From Craspedostauros australis (lineage: Eukaryota > Bacillariophyta > Bacillariophyceae > Mastogloiales > Achnanthaceae), in assembly GCA_026770025.1 (NCBI GenBank), contig JAMXDE010000037.1, positions 124,001 to 188,000 on the forward strand: a DNA stretch of 64,000 nt. The letters are read 5' to 3'. The translations under genes and the position numbers were made by a program. The notes under the pieces were generated by a model, which was given only the letters and a program-made list of their open reading frames with translations, was not told the origin of the DNA and did not search any database. This document shows positions 30,936 through 41,200 of the stretch, piece after piece (the first letter of the stretch is position 1; each line of letters starts with the position of its first letter).

Positions 30936-33900
30936 CTTCAAAAACGCAAAGCATGTGCTGCGCACATCAATATCCACTTTGTCAGCGCCAGCGTATGACC
31001 TCAGGTCGTACATGTAGCTGCAATTGTCGATTATCAGTTGTTGAGAGGACAGTGAGGCGCCCGAATCAAGCAACCAACGAGTTGAGTCATCCGACGCATA
31101 AAGACTGCATCACATTCACACCCGTATCCATACCCACGCACATCAACACACCCAATCAATTGAAACGGCACACCCTGTGAACAAGAACGAACGGCATTCC
31201 ATCTTGTAGACTGCTCTCGCTTCGTCCTTGTTTGTATCTACAAGCGAATCTATTCCTGACTTGGATGGAGGCGATGCGTCTTCTGCACGGAGACGACCAA
31301 CAACGAAGTGTCTGCAGATCAGTATCAGCTGCATGGAATTCCAAGAGGAAAAAGGACCAACGTCGTCCACACATGAGGATTTGTTGCATGGGCCTTGCCA
31401 TGGAACAATGTGAATAGCATCCACTCTAACATACAATAAACTAGGGAATAGAGCAGCACATGTAAATCAACAACAGTATTATCTTGTATGTGCAAGGCAT
31501 CGCTCAAGGTCAAGAGCAAGAGGAACATGTGCTGTAGCATGCTTTCTCAATGGACGTTGGAAAGAGCGGTGGAATACACTCCAGTTTCATGGCGCCACTC
31601 ATGCACACATCTACCAAGGGCAACGCAGACAATGATCTCCTCTTTTTCATTGGCTGATACTCTCTACTGGCTTGGCAGGAATGGCCAGATGCTATGCTTT
31701 CTGCTGGTCACTCTGCCCTCTTTTGGGTACTCTATTGATTTGTTAAGTGTTTCCCGATGCCCTGCAGCTTCAATAGTTGTGGTAGGCTGCTCTTCTGGAT
31801 ACTCCCAGCTGTGTCATTGCCTGATCATCTCTGCCACAAGTCTGCTGTGCTGACACTCTATCCATTCTGTTAGTTTGTTGAGTGTTGATCGTCGCCGGGT
31901 ACTCTGCTGATTTGTTGGTTATGGCCAACCACACTCAGTTGGATGTTGTCTGGAGAGTACCCCACAGACTCTGCAACTGTGACCAGGGACTCTGCTCTTT
32001 GTGGAATGGTGTAGATTGATCTGTTGACTGTTTTGCGATCGTCTGCCACATGTGCTCTGTTCTCTGTTGGGTACTCTGTTGATGGGGATTTGCAGTTCGT
32101 GGGTTGTTGCCAATTGCTTTGCAGCAAGTTTCCTGCTCGACTCTTTGCGTGTTGCTAGTTGCTTCCTGTTAGACCTTTTCTGTTGATTTGTAGGTTGCAG
32201 CTGGATGCTTTTCTCTCCTCTGGATCTGCTCTGCTTGATGCTGTTGGTTGGGCAGTCTACACATGCTTCCTATTGATTCGTCAATGCATGCTGAATGTTT
32301 TCTTTGGATTGGTTGATTGTCTCTGGACGCAGTCTGTAGTCTGTGTGATGCTCATGATTGATATTGTATTGGTGTTGGGTGCATGCTTTGCTGGATACCC
32401 TCAGTTGGATGCAGTATTATCTGCTCTCTGCTGCTTACGACATGTGCTGCAGACTTCTGTGTTGTGTGCCATGCTTTCTGCTCATTGATTGCCTCCTGCC
32501 AGATGCTGTGCTATTGACCATCAGCCAAATTTAAGACTCTCAAAGAGTATTGAGATATTCATTCCACTGCCTCAATGCTCAGCCATCTGCAAGGTTCCAA
32601 ATGCACGAACTCGCTGGTCATTGTCATTGTCATTGTCATTGTGCTGTCAATGTTGTTGAGGATTTTGTTGTCCTGATGCATGGCGTTCGCAGCTTGTTGT
32701 GCGTCGCTGACTGCTCCTCTTTGCCTGTGCTTGGTGCTGTCATGTGGAATGCAAACTTGGCCCATGGTGGGAGTGCAATGAGATGCAGTTCTAGATGCGT
32801 TATTTCCCTTCAACCATACTCGTATTCCTCATGCGTTGGCATAGATTGTTGACAATGGTTGCTGCGCCCGCTGATGAGTCTGTGGAAGGCATTGGCGGAG
32901 TACCTTGGGGGATGTCTCCACTGGTGTATTCATGTGATGGTGGAGTCCCATGGTCATCGACAATGCTGTTGATACCAAACTACGCAGTGTCCTTCTACTC
33001 AGCGCGCATTGAGCTTTTCGTCGATGGGCACATTGGCGTCGTTGGTGGTGATAATGGCGACCTGTGGACCTGGTTGACTTCCTGTGGTGGATGTAATTGT
33101 GGTTGTTGTTCTTATTTCTGTTACTGACGGTGTTATTGGGGCGAATCAGTTGGTGAACTCAACACCTCTTGCCAAACGATTCGTCGAATTTGTGGAGTTT
33201 TGAGGCTTTGAAAAAACTATATTCTGTATGTCCGTCTACCGTCATGCACACGTCATGATGATGAGACGAAATGATTGGACAAGGATTATTGATGATGACG
33301 TTCGACAAATGTCAATGACAAAAACGGGATCGATCTCGAAATTTGAAATTTGAAATGGAAACGTTCACATCGCTCAGTAGGAAAAATTACGTACAATTTT
33401 GCCATACATGAAGAAGGACGTTTCGGGAGTTGCGCGAGCCGATGTTCGAAATGATCACTCTCGCTTTGGATTGATGACGACCGGATGGGCTCCGCGATTG
33501 CTTCTTCCCCAGCACACTCACTTCAATCCAGCAGACTGCATCTCATTGTATGCTTCAAAAATGATCCACTTCAGAGACTGGAGATAGTTTCTTCGACAAG
33601 AGTTGGATTGAACCACTGGGATCGTACAACGTGAAAGAGGACATTCCCAACAGTCCAACACGGTGATCCACTGGGGTGATAATGCCAACGCCACTCTCCA
33701 TCATCGCCTTGCTCTTTGAGTAGGGCATGGACTGGACCACCACTCGTGCATGAGCGGTCATTCCTCTCCCATGCACGATATCGAGCCAACCGAAACAAAG
33801 ATGAGCGTTGGAAAAGTAGCTGAAGCGCTTGAAGCGGTTGTGCACGGTGGCAGCTTTGTTTCGCGACGTTGAGTGTGTCGCGAAATTGTGTCGTCTGCCC

Positions 33901-34081
33901 GTGAGTACGTTTCATTCACGAATGTTTGGCCCAAAATCGAGTTCGAGAGGGTCTCGGATCCGTGAACCAACCAGAAATGTACCGAATCAGTCTCATTGAC
34001 GAAAACTCACAATACGAGGAACAACGCAAAAAACGCACTCACAAAGGCCCTATTAGAGATAGCTTGGCCATTTTCATGACC
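30936..34081. other. interior of 8.4-kb segment, right part: repeat-like DNA
   Basis: No gene recognised. Between 31700 and 32500 degenerate copies of a word like GGGTACTCTGTTGATTTG recur (31726, 31894, 32077), which suggests an old tandem repeat. (TCATTG)4 lies near 32617-32640. Minus-strand ORFs at 33555-33915 are compositionally gene-like but have no recognisable domain. Confidence 0.4.
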
Positions 34082-34234
34082 TCATAACTTTATATCCAAG
34101 GCTCGGACTCACTGTATAGCACCTTTTCCTTATTAAAAATTTGTTGAAGTATATATAGTTAAATTATAGTCTCTATAGGAGCCCATTTTTTCAGGATCCT
34201 GTAGTGGCCGTACGGTCATTGGCTGACGTGGGTC
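34082..34234 (-). repeat. right terminal inverted repeat of 8.4-kb segment
   Basis: Reverse-complement partner of 25814-25966, equal in length, with about 19 differences in 153 positions counted by eye. It is followed by 23 bp of LTR sequence (34235-34257). Confidence 0.85.
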
Positions 34235-34257
34235 ATACACGCATGTACATCTCGACA
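34235..34257 (-). repeat. family B LTR fragment, right half of interrupted copy
   Basis: ATACACGCATGTACATC followed by TCGACA is the terminal piece of a family B LTR in minus orientation. It completes the fragment that ends at 25813. Confidence 0.65.
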
Positions 34258-34634
34258 GCCCACGCGGATGACAGAGGTGATGAACAGATAGGAGTAAACA
34301 GAAGCTACGATGTGGAATTACTCTCCGGATCATTCTACTGCACTACGCTCAATGCGCAATGGCATTGGAGTTCGATCATTCCTGAGAAATCCAATGGGAC
34401 GATCATGGCGAGCCATACATCCCATTTGTACGCATCCTCTCAATGCAAATATCAATGCCAATACTAATGCCAACGCCAGTTCCCATGCCTCGTCGCCTGT
34501 GCGGCATGCACATGTTGATCATTTCATCGCCGCCCATGGGAGAGGCAATGATGACCCGGCGATATGGCCACTGGCATTATCAGCGACAGTACCAATAATT
34601 GTCATTGCGACATGCCTGTGCAAATAGGGCATGC
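34258..34634. other. spacer 3' of the metacaspase gene
   Basis: Probably the metacaspase 3' UTR and intergenic DNA. A plus-strand frame through 34204-34467 (87 aa) has no recognised domain. CAATGCC/AATGCC words repeat near 34440-34470. Confidence 0.4.
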
Positions 34635-35681
34635 CTATTCGAGCACGCTGGAATCCGCGTCAATGGCGTCGAGGAGGCCCTTCAGGTCCATGTTGTCGTC
34701 GAGTTCCATGGCGCGTTGGTTGCCATCGCCCTTGAAGATGTACGGCAAGTCCAAGACGGTTCCGGAGTTGCAAGAATCCATCTGTTGATTGCACGGCCAA
34801 GGACGCCATGGCGAGGAGATAGCGTGGGCGAACACAACAATTTTGATCATGTGCAACACGGCCGCAAGAGGGTTTGTAGAGCGCGTTAGCGAAGGTTCAA
34901 ATGGAGTGAGGTATGTGAAGCAAATCCATGGACATACAACAGAGGTCATGCTTTTTCTTTGGATGCGATGATCACCACACCATGAACTCAGTACATATCC
35001 ATCTCCGGCACACTTACCACAGACACAAGGTGGACACCTTCTGCCAGACCCTTCACGATGATGTCATGCAAGACATCGTCACGGATCATACCCGCTTGGA
35101 ACATGTCAACTGGGCATAGGACCTCGTCAGCCGCGTCCGGTTCCTCGTTTGCTTGATCATCGAGGAGGCTGCTCCCGTGACCTTTGTGATGTGCAACGAA
35201 AGTGGGTCAAGAGTCAGTGCAGTGTAGTGCAGCACAGTGCGACAAAAACAAGAAGATAGTGTGAGACCACAAGCATTGATGGAGGTACGCTTCTGCTGCC
35301 GCTGCTGTTGGCTTGACATGGCGTGATGTGATGCGATGTAGGAGTGTTCGACTGCTCTCGCAGAAGGGTGAACAACAAGGACAGCCACATAGAGCGTTCA
35401 GAGAGTGTATGCTTACCAGAGTAGTGCAAGAAGACGGAATCTCCCGCTTTGGAGTCAGCAACGACCTTCCTGTACGCGTTGATCATGTTCGCGCGGGTTG
35501 GCCTGGTGTGGACGCCATCATCCATTAACATGGCGATGTTCTCCGATTTGAAGCCTTCGACCTCCATGAGGTACTTTTTCTGCGCCATGGTTGGTATACG
35601 GACCATGCATGGGAGGGTTGTGGTGAGGGAGCGATGGAAGTTATCGGGCATGCCATGGATGCCATGATTGGAAGCAAAGGA

Positions 35682-35715
<34 letters not shown>

Positions 35716-36715
35716 AAAAGTGAGCATTGTGCGACCATGGTAAGAGGCAGTTCGTTGGAAAGTGGAGTACCAAAGCACATCAAAAGCAGAAGAGCTGGCC
35801 ACTTATCTGCATCAGTAACAACCGAATACAGCAGCTGCGGTGCACCTGGTGCCAAAGTCAACAACAAGAGATCACGTACCATGTTGATCACGTCGCCGTG
35901 ACATCCAGTGAGCTGGTTGCCCTCCACTCCGACATAGTTGATGCCAATCATTACTGCACGGCGGGTTCCGCCGGCAGTGCCATGAACGAGTTCGAACCTG
36001 GCGTTGACGTCGATTGGGTTGAACGAGGTGAGCTGGGGGATTTGAGTGAACTTCAAGGACTTGAGGCAGTCACGCATGTGGGTGAGGACTTCGGTGTAGG
36101 AGAGGTTGACGTCGCCTCTCCTGTTGTCGATGTACAAGACGTGGAGAAGGGCGGAGGTGCAGGCGCCAGACTGGAGTCCAAATGGGTTGGGGAGATGAAA
36201 GGGCCGCACATCGGGTGCGACAGCCGAGAGTTGGCTATCAGTGCATCCGGAGATCATGCGGATATCCTTGCCAGCGACAGCGGCTGTGAAGAGTCAAGGT
36301 GGGCGATTTCGGTGAAGCAGCACATCGTGTGATCGCAGATGTCGTGGGTGTGCATGCCATCGGCGTGAATTGAACATGAGTTGGCACGAGTTGGGGAACA
36401 AAAGGACAACGCGCCCGTGAGAAAACACGAAATCGAGAGAACATTGCGCCACTCCACAACCTGGAAAGTCTCGTTCAGAGTGTATTCGAAGGTGGAAAAG
36501 TCGCTGATGTGGTTGTGCGCACGCACAATGAATAAAGCACGTGCAAGCATGAGCTGTGAGCACAGTATTCGGTGCCTGCTACACTCGTAGTATGGGAATG
36601 TTTGTATCAAAGTGCCGTGCAGCACTTCACTCTGCTACTTACCTCGTCCTTGTTCGAACTGAGCCTTCTGTGCATCGGTGAGAAGATGTTTGACTTTTTT
36701 GGTGGATCGACCCAT
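34635..36715 (-). CDS. type III metacaspase, five exons
   Basis: Predicted cysteine protease (clan CD, C14-like) cutting after Arg/Lys; metacaspases act in stress and cell-death pathways. My model on the minus strand is exons 36715-36643, 36283-35880, 35579-35417, 35181-35018 and 34781-34635. All four introns are GT-AG, phases agree at every junction, and the product is 316 aa. A p10-like domain comes first (about 29-117: GKDIRMISGCTDS, SGACTSALL, SYTEVLTHMR, TQIPQL) and the p20 domain second (about 132-316: RRAVMIGINY, HYSGHG, MDSCNSGTVLDLPY). This order defines type III. The catalytic pair is H215 and C272. The usual CCHS is SCNS here. Intron 2 stays open in frame and carries C30 on the coding strand (G30 on plus), so a naive ORF misses the splice. 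Confidence 0.88.
35685..35714 (+). repeat. G30 homopolymer in metacaspase intron 2
   Basis: Thirty consecutive G residues on the plus strand, inside the predicted 300-bp intron 35580-35879. If left unspliced it would be read as poly-Pro. The length may be unreliable in sequencing. Confidence 0.9.
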
Positions 36716-37569
36716 GGTTGGTGCTTGTCGTTTGCGGAAGTATAAGGGGAGGTGCGGTGTTGCGATTGCTGTTGTCCTTTGCTTGTGATTGCAATTTATG
36801 AGAGGAAGAGTGTGGGCGGTGATGCGTCTTGGACTTTTCACGTCGAGCTGATAGACGGAGCGAGAGACAGCGTTCGATTCGACGCAAGCGAGGCACAATC
36901 TACACGCAATCCTGGTGCAATTCGATGCCTTGCAATGTATAATACGAATATCGAGTGCAACAACGCACAACGCAACACAATACAGTGCAACGCAACGCAA
37001 CGCAACGCAACGCAACGCAACGCAACGCAACGCAACGCAACGCGATGCACCAGAAAAGGATCGACAGGTACCACTTGTACTCGCACCTACTTGTGAACTC
37101 TGCGATTCGTACTCTATTTACGTTGACACCTCAATGCATGGTACGACGCAGATCCACCAAGCCGTCGAATCGGAGCGGAACCAACACACGACGTTTGTAC
37201 AGTGTGGCTCTGGAGGAAGCGCTTCCAAACGTCGACGCGATAACTTGACGAGCGTCGCGTGGAGCTTTCCAACACACTCATGGCAGATTTATTGGATCAA
37301 CGAACCGGGATCAGAACAAAAGGATTCCAAAGGGCTCATCCCCGTGTCCTTGCCCATCACAACCGCCAAAGATGGGATGGGATGTGCAACAAACAGATCC
37401 TTGGCTCACCCGTCAGCAAATTCGAGTTGATTGTTGAGATTTATCAGAACGATCAAGTGCTGAACCAAAGGTTCGGACAATGCGAGACTCGCAAGCGACA
37501 AGACGATGAACAGTACCCGCGCAGAAAGCATCCTCGGTGACAACGGCAGAGAACTCCCCCTACTCTACG
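36716..37569. other. metacaspase upstream region with (CAACG)n
   Basis: Likely promoter region of the minus-strand metacaspase. A CAACG pentanucleotide repeat (about 11 units, 36988-37042) lies about 0.3 kb upstream of the ATG. Plus-strand frames at 37140-37540 have no recognised domain. Confidence 0.5.
36988..37042 (+). repeat. (CAACG)n microsatellite
   Basis: About 11 near-perfect CAACG units upstream of the metacaspase start. They produce spurious long ORFs on both strands. Confidence 0.9.
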
Positions 37570-37935
37570 CTATTCCACCGTGCCCTGAGCTGCCTGCCTG
37601 TGTATCATGTCATTCGAGGAGGATCGATCCATGAGGGAAGCACGCGGCACAAAGAGAGTTGGCATCGACACGAAGAGCAAAGGGCTGATTCGATCCTTGG
37701 CGAGTCTTCGAAGCCAAGAGTGGACACTTTTGGCGATTGTTCCACGAGGCAGACCCATGCTCCACGAAGAGGAAACTGACGCTACTCGCGCTGCCAGTTC
37801 TTCATCACACAATCGCGCGTCCCCACATCCGATCCAAACTCTCCACAGGGGGGAGGGAAAATGGCGTTTTCTTCGAATCGCGACTCCGTTTTTGTTATTT
37901 TCAAAAATTTCTTGCTCTTCGCCCAAATCAGCCAT
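37570..37935 (-). CDS. hypothetical 121-aa ORF beside the copia insertion
   Basis: Minus-strand ORF starting at 37935 (MADLGEEQEIFENN), with no recognised domain. The copia element's target duplication ends 11 bases upstream of this ATG. If the ORF is real, the insertion replaced its promoter or separated it from upstream exons. Weak support: no homologue, and the plus strand is also open here. Confidence 0.25.
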   Translation of the reverse strand: MADLGEEQEIFENNKNGVAIRRKRHFPSPLWRVWIGCGDARLCDEELAARVASVSSSWSMGLPRGTIAKSVHSWLRRLAKDRISPLLFVSMPTLFVPRASLMDRSSSNDMIHRQAAQGTVE

Positions 37936-37946
37936 TTCACGGGTTC

Positions 37947-38252
37947 TGTTGAAGCAATGGCTCCTGCACCGGCCTCTACCCAGCAATGAACCGAAGGGCA
38001 AACCAGATGTGGAGCAATGAGATTGTTGTTGTGGTGTAATCAGATATTTTAAACTGGATTTATGGCTGCTTGTTGCCGATCTCCAGCTTGTTGCCGATGA
38101 TCGGCTTGTTGTCGTTTTTCTTGTGTTTGCTTGCTTGATGTTGGTGGTGGCTGCCAGCCGTTGATTCGCACCGACGAATGACGTCATTGGCATTCCCTGG
38201 TTTCTTTGGTTTCGCGCCATCTGTCGTCACAATATGGGCATCTGCTCCAACA
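37947..38252 (-). repeat. 3' LTR of 5.5-kb copia element
   Basis: 306 bp, one difference from the 5' LTR. On the element strand its first 193 bases include the last codons and the TAA stop (38062-38060) of the polyprotein. Confidence 0.96.
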
Positions 38253-41200
38253 CACTCCTTCGGTCCAAGCAGAGCTTGTTTGTATGTCTTACCTTTGCTG
38301 GGGCCGCTGATTGTTCGGTTGAGGATGATGTCGCGGAACTTGCGGAACTTCGTTCCCTGCAGCGGCTTGGTGAAGTAGCCTCCCACCATGTCATCCGTAG
38401 GACAGTATCGGACGGTGATTTCCCCCTTGTTGATCCGATCGCTGACGAAGAAGTACCGCATGTTTATGTGGCGCGTTTTCTTTCCGCTGGATCCACGCCC
38501 ATTGTTTTCGAGCAGCATGGTGCTTTGGTTGTCTTGATGGATCACGGTGGCGTCTGGCTTGATCCCCTGCTCCTGTAGGAAGTACCGAGTCCATAGCACC
38601 TGTGGCATCACGTCGTCCACAGCCACCAGCTCTGCCTCCGTTGAGCTTTTTGTGTTGAGTTTTTGTTTTGAGGAGACACCATATATGGTACCCCCGTCGG
38701 CAGACATGAACGCCCCAGTGTGACTCCGCATGTCTCCGTGTACACCGAACGAACCATCCACCCACCATTGGACATTCTGGAGTGATGAACCACCGAGTGT
38801 GAGCGTCATGTCTCGCGTTGCCCGTAGATATTTGATGGCCCGACCGAGCTTCTTGTAGTCGTCTGTGTTGGGGGATTTCACACGCGTGCACAGGAATGCT
38901 ACCGCTGTCTGCAGGTCCGGTCTGGCTCGCTTGCACAGGAATAGCAGCTTCGCGACCACGTGGTGGTACATGTCTGCAGTATCCTGGTTCAGTTTGGTTG
39001 GATTGTCTTCGTTCACGGTGAAGAGGTGGTCCGCGGCGGGTGAGGTTGCCTTTCCGTGCATGTCGGTGGGCACTCCTTCGAGGATGCCATCGATGTAGTC
39101 ACCCATGTCGATCTTCACTTCGTTGGGAGTGCTGTAATCCAATTGCATCCCAAGGTAGTCGTGTACTTTCCCTCTTTTGATTGTTAGTGGGCTGTGTTGT
39201 CCGTATGCACGGTTGATCATGTCGATTACTCCGTCAACCGCAGTGCTGTCTTTGTGGGATATTTTGAGGTCATCCACGTGCCACACAACAGTGCACTGGT
39301 TCCCATTGATGTCCTTGTTAGCCACACACCAGTCATACGGATTGATCACAAACCCGTCGTTGACCAACGTGGTCGTGAGATCCTTCCACCATTGGAGAGC
39401 GGCCTTGAGTGTCCCATACAGTGCCTTGGTGAGTTGCACATAGATCGATGATTGTCCTTTCTTCTTTCGCACATATTCATCATACACATCAGGTGCAATC
39501 TTTGCAAGGAGCTCTGCCATTCGTCCCTCGAGCAGGACATGCACGACTTCTCCCTCGTCGAAAGTGGTTTGCAGGAAGGCACCTGGCACATCCACTGTGG
39601 CCACATCACGGTTTTCGTGTGCGTCAATTGTGCATGTGAGCATGAGCCCGAGGAGGGAGACAGTCGGTGAACTCGTCTCTTCCTTCGTCATGTAGAGGCG
39701 TTGTTTCCGTCCGTCTGCGCAGCCACGTCCTTTGATGAGTCCAGTGCGCTTTTCCTTCAGATACATCAGGTACCGGAGCGATTGCGTCCTTTCCTCCTTT
39801 GACAGTTGGTGCCAGTGCTTCGGTTCGAAGCCTTCCATGTCGTGCACTTGTTTCAGCTCTTTGCTGATTGCGTGCTCGCCCCGCTCGCGGAACAGTTTTA
39901 GTCCCTGTTTCCAGTTCATCTGTTCAGTCAGAAACACACAGGCGTGATTGGTGTCATGTGACTCGTTGCTATCTTCAGTAGAGAGCTCAGTCATGGTGAC
40001 GTGAGCCTCGTCTCTACCTACGTGATGCAGCCGGTGATAGTCGACTCTCGGCTTGCGTCGTGGTCTGCCTGTTGGTGGCTCCACTGAATCCGCATCCTCA
40101 TCCGACGGTGCATCGTATTGTTCCTCTTCTGTCATGACTTCGAGGATTGGTTCGAGGACATTGCCTTCGTTGGCATCACTGTCTTCGTCTGATGGGTGCG
40201 TGCTGTCGCCATCATCATCCGATTCGTCGCTTTCAACTGCATCGGTGTCATGATTGTCGTCGCCGTCATCGGTATCATCATCATTGGTGTTGTCATCGTC
40301 GTCAGAGTCGTCATTGGAATCATCGTCGGAATCATCCGCATCCAGCGATTCCTCGCTTGCTTCGGACTCGTCGTCTGGATCGTAGTCGTCGTCGTTTGCA
40401 TCGTCGTCACCGGGGTCGGCGGTGATGGATACAATATCGTGGCCGTCTCTGTCTGTGAATACGATCTCCTTGTTGCCTCTGGAGTGTTTGGCCATTGCGT
40501 GCACTTGATCGATGACATCCTCTGGCATGGGCAACGTGGTCCAGCTTTGACGGTGCAGTCTGCGCCCTGTGGATAGACTGAAGAATAGGTATCCGCCTTG
40601 ATCATTCCCTGACGGTCGAAGTGCCAATGCGCCCACTGTCCTGGGCAGCATCGAATTGTCATGTTGTTCGTGCGTTTGCACGTAGGAGCCAAACTCGATC
40701 TTGCAGTGACTTGCAAAGTTCAGTTTCCGTCCCACCACGATCTCGGACGGGCTCATGCGCTTGGATATGCCATCTTGGTGTGGGAACATGTTGTTCCAGT
40801 AGACGGAGTGGTATACCATTTCGATGATGAGCGCTGGAGGGTAGTGCTTGACCGGCATTGCATGATACGTGCTGCGCGTTCTCTCTTTGATCGTTCGGAT
40901 GTATCGTTCGATTGCCGGCACGTGCTCATCTCTGGAGGTGACGTTGATTGCGACTCCTGATGCTGCGAGGTTTCCTCTGATGGATGCAAACTGATTGTCA
41001 GTCAGTATCATGTCCACCTTGAATCCACGCTGCTTGTACAGTTTCACAACTTCACGGAATTGTTGTGTGATCACTTTGTCTGACTCGCTGTTGAGTTTCG
41101 TCACTGTTCCAAACTTGATGTGTTGAGAGATGGTGACGAGGAATGGAATTCGGTTCACCTTCATGATGTCAGCTGATAGGGTCACCTGCTGGTACTCTTT

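Larger units (their letters stand above)
25814..34234. mobile_element. 8.4-kb segment with 153-bp terminal inverted repeats
   Basis: The two ends are inverted copies of 153 bp: 25814-25966 and 34082-34234, starting GACCCACGTCAGCC at the left and ending GGCTGACGTGGGTC at the right. They are about 88% identical by eye. Both ends abut ATAC (25810-25813 and 34235-34238), and family B LTR sequence is continuous across the pair. It therefore looks like one insertion with a 4-bp target duplication. Inside lie a decayed Cys-rich gene, two LTR copies and repeat-rich DNA. No transposase was found. It may be a non-autonomous DNA transposon that captured a gene, or a composite. The diverged arms say it is old. 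Confidence 0.6.

Noticed and set aside
35214-36257. 347-aa single-exon reading of the metacaspase region
   Set aside because: It includes an intron read as poly-Pro and ends before the catalytic Cys. Splice signals and phase support the five-exon model.
36838-37096. ORFs with repeated ALRCV or NATQR peptides
   Set aside because: Translations of the (CAACG)n microsatellite.
37570-38220. 216-aa minus-strand ORF
   Set aside because: Its first half is read from the copia LTR in another frame than the polyprotein. Only the part after 37935 could be host sequence, and that is listed with low confidence.
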